From: Siphonodentalium dalli
Taxonomy: Eukaryota > Mollusca > Scaphopoda > Gadilida > Siphonodentaliidae
NCBI GenBank assembly: GCA_032622095.1
Contig: CP136062.1
Span: 132,141,282 to 132,205,281 of the forward strand
Reading direction: 5' to 3'
Length of the DNA stretch: 64,000 bases
Below, piece after piece: positions 11,830 to 23,100 of the stretch (position 1 is the stretch's first letter; every line of letters starts with the position of its first letter). The position numbers and the translations under genes are program-made. The notes under the pieces are model-generated. The model ran no database searches. It saw nothing but the letters and a program-made list of their open reading frames with translations, and was not told the DNA's origin.

Positions 11830-12925
11830 AAGTGTTAATGACACTGTAGCTTAACTTGGAGAGGGGATAATGTCATACATTACAGTCGATGGAGCAGTTA
11901 GGAATGTGGAAAGTTTAATTGTTGGGTAATACTAGAGGTCAACCCGATGAGTCATCTGAAGTTTGGGATCATTTGAAGAAAAAAATGTTGACTGTAGAGC
12001 ATGCCAAAGTGTTCAGTGAAGCAAAGGGTAAAACCCAAGATGGCTGCCAGCTGCCATGTTTTTGATTGAATATCATTCAAATTTGATAGCTCCCATCTAG
12101 AAGTGATCCTGAACATGCCTGAAATTTGAAAAACATTTCTCCAATTTAACGTCGGCTGCAGGGTGTCCCGATGGATTCAATTGTGAAATCCAAGATGGCC
12201 TCCAGCTTTTTGTCAATGTTTTTCAATGAAATTCGGAAAAATTTGATGGTTTCCATCTAGTGGTCACCCCGATGATCCATATGAAGATTAGTGATGAACG
12301 GATGAGGGATGTGGCCTGTAGTGCATGCCAAAGGATTTAGTCAAGCAAAGAGTAAAATCAAAGATGGCCACTGACGTTTTCATTGAAATTTTGAAAAATT
12401 GATGGCTCCCATCTAGTTGTCACCCAGAAGATCCATATGAAGTTTGGTGAGGATCAGATCAGGGATGTGGTCCGTAGGTTGTGCCAAAGGATCTGGATCT
12501 GGATGGATATGCAGTAGTGACTAAAGCTGGCGTTTTCACAGTGATTTAGTCATACAAAGAGTAAAATCAAAGATGGCTGCTGGTGGCCATGTTTTTCATC
12601 AAAAATAGTTTAAATTCCATAGCTTCCATCTATAGATGATCCTAAACATGACTGTTAATTTTCATAACAATTCTCTAATAAATGCAGGGTTTGCCACTGG
12701 ATTCAAATTTGAAATCAAAGATAGCTGTTGCTGGTGGCCATGTTTTTTAACAAATTTTGGGGAAAAAATGATGGCTCCCATCTAGATGTCACCCCAAAGG
12801 TCCATAATAAAATTTGGCTATGATCAGATGAGATATGTGACCTGTAGAAATTCTTGACAGACACGCGAACGGATGCCAATGCATAGCAATAGCTCTGACT
12901 TGACATCGTCAAGTTGAGCTAAAAT
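11830..12925. mobile_element. Pearl-like element with ~160-bp internal units (copy 1)
   Basis: The left end has AATGACACTGTAGCTTAACT; the right end has GTCAAGTTGAGCTAAAA. Between them are diverged units carrying AAAGATGGCTGC, GGTGGCCATGTTTTT, TGGCTCCCATCTAG and CAAAGGATTTAGTCA. The same words build copies at 24727, 52850 and 58350. The structure (unique ends around tandem ~160-bp units) resembles bivalve pearl elements. That affiliation is inference. Confidence 0.65.
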
Positions 12926-13019
12926 ATGAAGAGTTTTCCAAACTTGTAATTCTGAAGCACCGCAATCAGGGAAGCGTTTTTATAAAGTTCAGAATGTCCC
13001 TGTTATTATGTAGCTGTAT

Positions 13020-13490
13020 AACAAGAAATTAGTGACATCTCCACCACCTATACTGTGTCCACAGGGATGGTGATGTATGAGCCCTATTGATAAATAATAA
13101 ACTAGTGACATTGCCTCCACCTATACTGTGTCCACAGGGATGGTGATGTATGAGCCCTATTGATAAATTATAAATAATAAACTAGTGACATTGCCACCAC
13201 CTATACTGTGTCCACAGGGATGGTGATGTATGAGCCCTATTGATAAATTATAAATAATAAACTAGTGACATTAATATTGCCACCACCTATAGTGTGTCCA
13301 CAGGGATAGTGATGTATGAGCCCTATTGATAAATTATAAATAATAAACTAGTGACATTGCCACCACCTATACTGTGTCCACAGGGATGGTGATGTATGAG
13401 CCCTATTGATAACTAGTGACATTGCCACCACCTATAGTGTGTCCACAGGGATGGTGATGTATGAGGCCCATTGATAAATTATAAATAATA
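13020..13490. repeat. Minisatellite, six units of ~67-90 bp
   Basis: Six copies of TGTCCACAGGGATGGTGATG (one reads GATAGTGATG) are separated by CCTATTGATAAATTATAAA and ACTAGTGACATTGCCACCAC. Unit length varies because the AAATTATAAATAATAA part is present or absent. Confidence 0.85.
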
Positions 13491-14059
13491 AACTGGGGAT
13501 TATATGCGTGATCAAATGCTATGTACAAAAGAAACGCTATACATGACAATATCCACTAATCGGTCCATGAAACGAGTAAGATACAACAGCGTAAATTGCA
13601 TGCATTTATAACTTACCACATGCATTTTTTTACAAAAATTATGGAATCCCTCGCATTAATTCCGAAAAATAAGAGATTACCCAGCATAATACTTGACCTT
13701 CACTGATTAGCACTGCTTACTGGCAGAGTTCGCAGCCTATCAAACAGATCCCGTGACCAGGTGTTCAGTATTTTCATGCACGATGAGCAACTTGTGTCCA
13801 CACAATGAGTATCTGTTTATGCCACAGTAAGACAAAATGTGTTTTGGACTCCGAATTCTCTTAATTATTGGACAATTTTGGATTCTATTTCAATGGATTA
13901 TGTTAACATGACACGATAAGTAGGTAGGAATTTTGATAAGATAGTTACTTAGTTAATTGTAAGCAATTATTAAATGGCTCGATTTAACTCAAACTCAGCA
14001 AAGGTAACTGACCAAGCAGAGTTGAATATTTAAATTAACTAATCAAGAACTAATACTTA

Positions 14060-14155
14060 CTAAAAATAGTGGTATGCTATGCAGTAGTACAGCATCAAAC
14101 CAACAAGGAGGAAGATGCTGCAGATGATATACATGGCGATGGCACCAGATGATAG
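14060..14155 (-). CDS. Membrane-helix exon of the C2H2/TM gene
   Basis: Acceptor TTTTTACAG lies at 14164-14156. It encodes LSSGAIAMYIICSIFLLVGL, then MLYYCIAYHYF and TAG. The last codon overlaps a strong donor (TTTTTA|GTAAGT), so the exon could instead splice on and the protein could have a further cytosolic or lumenal tail. Confidence 0.7.
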   Translation of the reverse strand, partial: LSSGAIAMYIICSIFLLVGLMLYYCIAYHYF

Positions 14156-17100
14156 CTGTAAAAATGGAAAGAAAACTAATCAGCAGAGAGCGAAAAAAGA
14201 CCTAAATTCCAGCATCAAAAGCCTAGAATTTGTTCGGCTATTGTCATGTTCCTGGGCTCAAAATAGACTTATAGATTTATGTTGTTCTATATTGTAATTT
14301 TACATGCTTTGTATACCATAAAAAGACCAAATAAGTTGCTGGAACTCTGTCCACAACAGTGTACTAAATGCTCTTTATTTTTATATTTTGTTAATGATGC
14401 AGGATAATATTGATTTTAATCAATATTTTCTATCAGATCAATATGTCTTTGCCCTATGATGTGATGCTCATTGCAATGTAAACTTATGTTGATGAACATG
14501 ATAATAGTTACTCCAGAATAATAAATGATGGACAGCTCTGCTCTAGTATTCACGTTTATGATTTCATTGAAAATTTACACCCTGCATGTTGCTTATTTGG
14601 GTCTGCACGTTTATTTTATATGCTTCCTCCGCCGAAAACTTGAGAAGTTTTGCTAACAAAGTTCATGAGGAAGTGTTTCCTAATTCCCCACTGATGCCAC
14701 CTTTACATAATCATGTACCATTTTCATGACTAAAATTGATATAGAACAGGGCTTTATTTCAAACTCCATCTATAAAGATGTCACATTTATGTTTTGACCA
14801 CTGTGCAGAAGAGAGACACTGGAACATGCATAACAATAACTATCACACAGGTTGGAGGATGCGCCCTTGTGGAAACACCAGTGTATTTTATGAACATTCC
14901 AGTCAATTTCTCTAGCCCATACATAATTACTAGTATGCATGAGATGGGTGCAGTTGATAACTCCCTAGTGACAGAAACAAATGTAATTTTAAATCTGATC
15001 TTTCAAACCACTAAAATACTGCAAATTTTATGTATCGAAAATGGAACTGATTACACTTGGTCCTGCCATATGTATTTTACCTCCTGTGCAAATTAGTCAC
15101 TGGGATTGTGAACGGCACTTCCTTGCACGTTTATTAAATTTTATCATGATTTCCACCCTGCACGTTTATTTGGAACACTAGATTACAAAGTAGTGAAGCT
15201 AATTATTCTATATCTATATGTTATGAATAGTGTGTGATAAATTGACAGAACTACTGAAACAAACAGTTTTAGTCTGATTGTCCCCATATTTGTTGTTGAA
15301 AGGTTGCAAATGCTATGTCAGAGTTCAGTACAATGGTAACACAGAATGGGTACCCCCCAAAAAAAAAATCCACCACTATAGGTACTATATAGACTATATA
15401 GTAACTATAGTTGTGGAAAGTTTTTTTTATAGTTACTATATAGTAATTATAGTGGTGGAAATGTTATTTGTCGGCTTTTTTTTAACGAAAATTTTGAGCA
15501 GGAAGCTGCTGCTGTTCAAAGAAATGAAACATGATGCATCGTGGTAACATCCTGATGATGCAATGCAGAGAAAGAAACCCAAAACATTGAAATAGTGATG
15601 CATCATTGCAGCCCTAGTATATAGGTATTTTATATATTTTCCAGCCTGTTTTGACCACGAAACGTGACATAAGTCACCAGGTTTCATTTGAGCCTTTGGA
15701 GTTTTCTTGTCACTTTGGAATTAAACAAACCAACTGAATTTTAAATTCTTAGACAGATCGTATTATAAATAATAATCGAGAGTAATTGGTGTGTTTAGGT
15801 GTTGAACATAAAGCAATATTTTTATGTGATTAACTGTCTGAACAAGTCAGTTGTAAAGTCGATTAGATTCACAATTGAGTGATCACACATAGCATACAAG
15901 TAAGCTGACAATGCCGAACAACCTACATTCAACAATGACAATTATTTAACCCTTTCTATCCTAAATGGATTCTCCCACTCAGTCATAAAAGTATACATTG
16001 GAAGGGTCTATTATTCATCTGGAGGGAAATATCAGACAATAAGTTCGACAAACATGTCGTATGTTGAACTTATTATCTGAACATTTCCTAAGGGATTACT
16101 ACTCATCAATGAGTATTATCATTGAGTCACTCAAAACTCATCATATGGAATCTAGCAACTATCAAAATTCAGTTTCTCCACAATAGTTTCTTAACCTTTC
16201 CTGAAATTTTGCAAAAATCCTGTGCCAATGTGCTCTCTTATATATGTGAATCTCCCATAGGGAGTCTTGCATATATGAGAATGCACTGACCTAACAATAT
16301 TTACCTTGGCCTTATAAGCCAGTGCATTCTCTTATATTTGTAAGGCTCCCTATGGGAGACTCACATATATAAGATAGTGCACTGGCACATGGTCTTTAAT
16401 GCTGCACCAGCACAGCTCCTGTCATGAGGGGTTAAAGCAATCATTGCTCGGCTAACTAGTGAAAAGGGATATTCACCAAACACGAGCATCAACATCTAAT
16501 GTGTACGGAAACTATCCACCAAGACAAAAAAATAATGGACTGTTGGAACTACATCAGTATGTCATAGGTCTAAATACTGTTTTACAATAAAGTCAGATTA
16601 TATACATTTTTACAAAACACAAGGAGAAAGCCAAGCTCTATGATACAATTGTATTTCTGCTTGCCCTCTTTACGTTTAACTCTTTCGCTGCCACCCCGCC
16701 ACACTGACATACTCCCCAGTGCCAAGCATTCTGGGTGTAAATACAAGTATTTTATGTATATGTGGGTAATGCAATGACTATCGGGTAATTATCGGTGTAT
16801 TTAGTTGAAACTTCACATGTGGGTATATATGGCAATGACCTATCACCCGCCCCGACGTGGAGACCCATTCAAGGTCAAAGCCTTTGGGTCACGTGCCATT
16901 GGCGGCCATCTTGGATTTTCTTTAATTTATGTTTTTCGGTAATTTTTTTCAATTCATATATGATTAAATGTTTGTTTTTTGTTCTATTGTTCTATCCCAT
17001 TAATTAATGCTTCACCAGTTAATCATATTCCGGCTACTAATCCGTATTTTTCACCGACCTCATTCTGACAGAATTTTTGGACGCTAAACTGATCAGCAGA

Positions 17101-20100
17101 AAGGAGGCCGCCAAGTCAATTATGATGTTTATTTTCCACTCATATATCGCATCCCATGCACCAAACGTTAATTTGTCAATGGTATATTCTGGCTCGGACT
17201 GTATTCATAGAACTTCAGGAGTAGCATGACTTTGACTGACCTTTCTTCTAAATTGTCAGCGCACACCAGCACTCTACATAAAATAAATGAACCCCCGTTG
17301 TAATGCAACAAAACAATATAATTACGACCCGTAAACCAGGTGCACCCCCGAACTCGCATAAATGCGTATTTGGCAGCGACTGGGTAACTCGCATTTATGC
17401 GAGCTTGGCATCGAAAGAGTTTAACACAAATTAGAATCGTAACTGAGAAACATAGCAAACTACTTTTATGTGCTGATACAATACACATGAAGCTTTATAA
17501 TATTGCATGTGTCAGGATATAAATGGTTTTCCGTTGACTGAGAATGATATCATAAGTTTGTGACTAACCTCATCAAATGGACTGTCCCAATATTTTTTGC
17601 ATGATAAGAATGAACAGATGCTACTGACAAGAACAGCTGAAATGAGAAAGTAATATGTTAGAATGTTTATTCCACCAAGAAACATAATGTAAAGACATAG
17701 TGTCGATGTGTCATTTCTCAGCCATTTGGTTCTTAAAGGCATGCAGGCCGCTGTGTGTATATTTGTTTGATACATGTACTTAAGCAGACTTTTATATTCC
17801 CACAAATTCAAGCCAGAAAGGGTGTACCTAAAATATGGAATTGTGCCCAAATTATAGTAGCACATACTGTGAGATGAAGATGTGTCTTCTTCATGTATAA
17901 GAATATAAATGTGAAATATTTTTTTAGGTTTTTTTGAACGAGGGTGAAATTGGTGATGCTAGCCCACTGTACGGGATGGCATCACTAAATTCACCCTCTG
18001 GGGACCTCATTCTGCTTAGGACTCATCTTCTGTGAAGTATCTTTATTATCAAATTAACATTGTTTTTAGTTATTTTTTCCCTTCAGTGAAGTTTATATAT
18101 CCCCTAATTTGCAGAAGATCAAGTGCATAATCGAGGTTCCCAGAGGGTGAATTTGGTGAAGCTAGGCGCCATCGCTAGCCAACGTGCGGGATAGCATCAC
18201 TAAATTCACCATCTGGGGACCTCATTCTGCAAATGACAGACACACTATTTTCAGGCTTGTAGACATGATCCGAGTTTCTTGTAGACATGATCCGAGTTTA
18301 CTGTAGACATGATCTGTGTTTCTTGTAGAAAAATCCCGGTATGTTTGGGTGCCGTTCACCCAGTGTGAGAAGTGGAAACAGAATAAATTGGTAACAGTGA
18401 ATATTTGATACTTACTTTGCATATACATTGATGCATTGTGTGATATACCTGGTGGGAGACATTTTCGAACTAGACCCTGAAAAGAATGAAATGGAATAAA
18501 ATCAATATTATTAAAGCTAAATATAGCATACCAACTTTTAGCAAATTAATTTATTGCCTTATTACAAACCTGCTATATTGTTATAATATGTGAATTAAAA
18601 TAGAACAAAAATACATAGTGAAATAATATATATGTCATTTATGTGACTTAAAACTTTCTACCCAGTGATATAAAATGTTTGCTTCGACTGGAAAAAGGGG
18701 CCTGTATATAAGCAATATTAAATCACAATGTTAAATAAGCAATCTATTACTGGGTTTAACGCTCTCTATACTATATACTCATTGACAAATAGTTACCTTT
18801 AAGAAATTTTCAGATAATAAGTTCAACAAACTTTGTTGAACTTATTATCTGAACGTTTCCACCAATGAATAGATTTCCTTCTGGATTTCCTGTTGTCTGC
18901 ACATTCATGAACATCTCTCCAGATGAATAATAGATGTTTTCCCAATCAGTTCCAAAGTAAACTTTTATGACTGAGTGGGATAATCCATTTAGCATAGAAA
19001 GGCTTAACCTCTTTGCTGCTAAATGACGTATGACGTTGTGTGCTGGGCTGTTGACTTTATTGCCATTTTCCAGTGGGAAAATATAACGGGAATATCACAA
19101 AAACTATAAAACTGACTCAGTTGAAAGGCTATTACTATTCACAATTGTGGAACATCACACACTGTTTGAAAATTTGAGATACAGTTATTCTGATGCAGCA
19201 ATCTCTGAGTTCCAGTTATGTATAATGGTCTACTGATAGTGTGCTGAAGTAGGTCCGTAGTACTAGTTAAGGACGTCATTTTGATGCTTTAAAATTATAT
19301 GCTGTCATGCCGCTATAATGGAATATACTGAAGATGTAAGTGGGATGATTACTCAGAGTTTGTGGCGTGGAGTAGTTAAATACTAACCAAACATTGCCGC
19401 TGTAAGTCAACCATGTCATCTTCAATGCATAAAGCAATCTCCCAGTAGCTCGGTGGTCTGTAGCTATTCATAACATCACATCGGAAAATATCACAGAAAC
19501 TTGCCAGACATTCAACATCATCACCCTGCAGAGAGATTGTTTAAAGTAGCGATAAGACAACTGTGTTGCATTGTTCTGTTGCATTGGTACATTGCGCTGG
19601 TCCATTATGATGACAATATCTTGATATGATCCATTGGCTGTCTTAACCCTTTACCCAACAAACCGGCCACAACCGGCCAAATAAAGCTTCAACAGCCTAA
19701 AATATCTTCGGTCTGTCTCAATAGAACCATACACATATGGATATCATTGGAACCGGCTCCTTGACCACATTGTGATAGTTACAGTTATGCCCTGTGCCAA
19801 TGCATTCTCTTATATATGCGAGTCGACCATAGGTCGCCTCGCATATATAAGAGAATGCATTTTTTCTTACATTCTTTAACAATTTTATAATTTTTAATGT
19901 GTTAAGCCAATGCATTCTCTTATATATGCGAGGCGACCTATGGTCGACTCGCATATATAAGAGAATGCATTGGCACAGGGCCGTTCTGTTGGGTAAAGGG
20001 TTAAACTGTTAACAAAGGTGCGTTGCGTTATATTGCAGAGCTTCCGTTTGTAGCTAATATGTTCGATATTGGAATAAATGCAATTGAAAATCAATCTATC

Positions 20101-23100
20101 TGTTATAAATTAATTCTATGATAATGTCAAACCTGTCAAATCCCAATAACTATAATCTTTATTGGCATAAATACAACTCAAATTACCTTGAAGATACCAC
20201 CATCTGATATCGATTAAAATCAAGAAACGTATTTACACACGCGCTTAACCTTTTCATGACGGGAGTTGCGCTGGCGCAGTATTTAAGATCTTGTGCCAGT
20301 GCATTCTGTTATATATGCGAGTCTCCCATAGGGAGCCTCGCATATATAATAGAATTCACTGGCTTACAAGGTCAAGGTAACTATTGTTAGATCAATGCAT
20401 TCTCTTATATATGCGAGTCTCACATATATAAGAGAATGAATTCACACAGGGTTGAAGAACAACTTCAGGTGAAGAACAACTTATGGTAGTTCTACCGATA
20501 CGTGTAACCCCATTTCATGACAATACTTGAAGCACCTATCCCATGGATTCAATACTGCCATGAGTCTGCCAATTCATCTTGCAGAATGTCATATTTTGTT
20601 ATTGTCATTATCCACTCTTTTGTACGCTGCCTTTCCTAAGTCACCCAGGAGAGGTCCACCATTCTGACATTTAAACATAACCAAATGTTCAGCATACAAA
20701 CCATGTTCCATTTTAGTGAACCCAGTGATTTTGGAAAGTTGACTCTATCCATACATTCGGTGTTCACTCAATCGTGTAGCCATTCACCATATCATCTACC
20801 GTATATACATGTATATAAAAGAGTAGGATCTGCCTAGATCATGCCATGAATATCTACTCTGGCCCCTATAGATCATATTCCATCTGTACAAGACCGTGGA
20901 ACTTTTTGAAGTTTTGACAGGGAATCTTATAAAGTCGAAAAAATAACACAGGGAATATATTTCTTAGTTAGTATATGTACTTCACTGTAGTTGAATGTCC
21001 CAACTCAAGATTGCATGCTTTTCTGTGACTTTTACAAGCCTTGAAATAGGGTGTCTGTCATTTGCAGAATGAGGTCCCCAGAGGGTGAATTTAGTGATGC
21101 TACCCCGCATAGTGGGCTAGCATCACCAAATTCACCCTCTGGGGACCTCATTCTGCTGAGTTATAAGCAGAATGAGGTCCCCAGAGGGTGAATTTGGTGA
21201 TGCTAACCCGCTATGCGGGGTAGCATCACTAAATTCACCCTCTGGGGACCTCATTCTGCAAATGACAGACACCCTATTTCAAGGCTTGGACTTTTATGAG
21301 CCGATATCGCAATAAACATTGAATTAATTACCCAGGAGAAATTCTATAATTGTAAGAGACACAAAGCATAATCGCTCACAAAGTCACTTAAATCATGAAA
21401 TATTTTGAGTTGACACATTCACCAACAGTGAAGTACATTATTAAGAAACAGATAATAACTAAGAAATATATTCCCCGCATTATTTTTTCAACTTTATAAG
21501 GATCCCTGTCAATACTTCAAAAAGTTCCCAGGTTTAATACTGGTGGAATATGATTTATACGGCCATTAACCAGAGTAGAGATTCATGGCATGATCTAGGA
21601 TCTGCCTGTCTGTTTGTATTTTTCTTCCAGACCCCTGGACCGATTTCAACCAAATTTGGTGTGGTGACTTGGGAATATAACTATAATAGCTGAAATCAGG
21701 ATGTAATGACCTGATAATGCAGATCATGGATAGTACCCGAGATAAAAATGAATGGATTTTCCATATAATTTTTTTTTTGAGAGAGAATATTATAACAGTT
21801 TATACATGTATTGTCGCTAAATTCCATTGATTAGTGTCAGAAGTGCTACATTATACATAAAGATTTGGTATAATTGCAAGATTCTAAGACTCAAAAAAGG
21901 TTTGACAAGAAAGTGAAAACAACATCAACACACGCAGTCAATAGGGAAAATTCTGTGCTGATCAATCTCAAACCAGAAATAAAAGCATATTTAAATGTGT
22001 GGAAAAAAGATGTGATTACCACTCTGATGTGTTCCGGATGTCGATTCTCGAAATGCATGTCAAGATATCTCTCTGAGATAAACTGCTTTCCACAGAATTC
22101 ACACTTCCATTTAGATGGAGTCTCCATATACTTGTGCTCTTCATGTATTGCAAATATATCTCTGTCCAAGTGTAAAGGACATCTCTCTGGCATCCTGTAT
22201 GAATTTGCCGTAAACAATGGAATGATTTTCTAAAACAAACACAAAAAATATTTTAAGAATACAATCAGAATCGAATCTAAACTATTGTTTTGCTCCCCAA
22301 TTGTTATTATTTACATAAATTTGTCCAAGCAAATCAAAATTAAAAAGAATCTGCTGTTAATATTCCAGAAGATTAACCGATAAGAGGAGGGGCACATTTT
22401 TTCAAAAATGCATATAAATCCACATCCAAATTGTGCTCATTACAGTATTTACCAGAAAGTTTATGCAAAGTGCTAACAATAATATAAGGCGACTTGAGTA
22501 CCAACATTGCTGTGACAAATAATTTAATGAGGAAATATCCAGTGCACCGCAACTGATCATAGTCAGCATTATATGTACTTTAGATATATTGTTTGTTTCT
22601 GAAAACAAAAGCAAACTGTCTGTTACAGCTGCATGTTTACCAACAATGCTTTCAACATGCAAAAACTCATCACTGGAGGGTTAAGGCCCTTCCACAAGAC
22701 ATTTGCCGTTTTCTGCAGAGACAGCGCTTTCTGTGTTTACTAGTATATTTACTTTGAACTCATGGTTTCTTTGTTATTCAATATTTTTGTTTTAAATGAC
22801 TGCCAAGTGAAGAGATGCATAATCACAGTCCAAAACCGACCTAGACAGAAAACTACTGCACTTCCAGTGTCTTGGTCTATACCGTCATTGCAAATGGTGA
22901 AATGTACCAAACAATGCAGACAAAAACAGCACCACCGATGTAATCCTGCGGCAGCGTTTTCTGCAATGTCACCCACATCGCATGCCATGTGCAAGCACTG
23001 ATTGCCTCCACAGTGTGTTCTAATTTGATGAATCGCTCAGCATGCTATGCTGCAAACACCGTGCGGAAGGTCCTTAGTTATTGATAATGAAAATAAGTAC

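Noticed and set aside
21874-22233. 119-codon plus-strand ORF over the zinc-finger exon
   Set aside because: The minus strand encodes a clear C2H2 finger with matching exon phases; the plus frame is its shadow.
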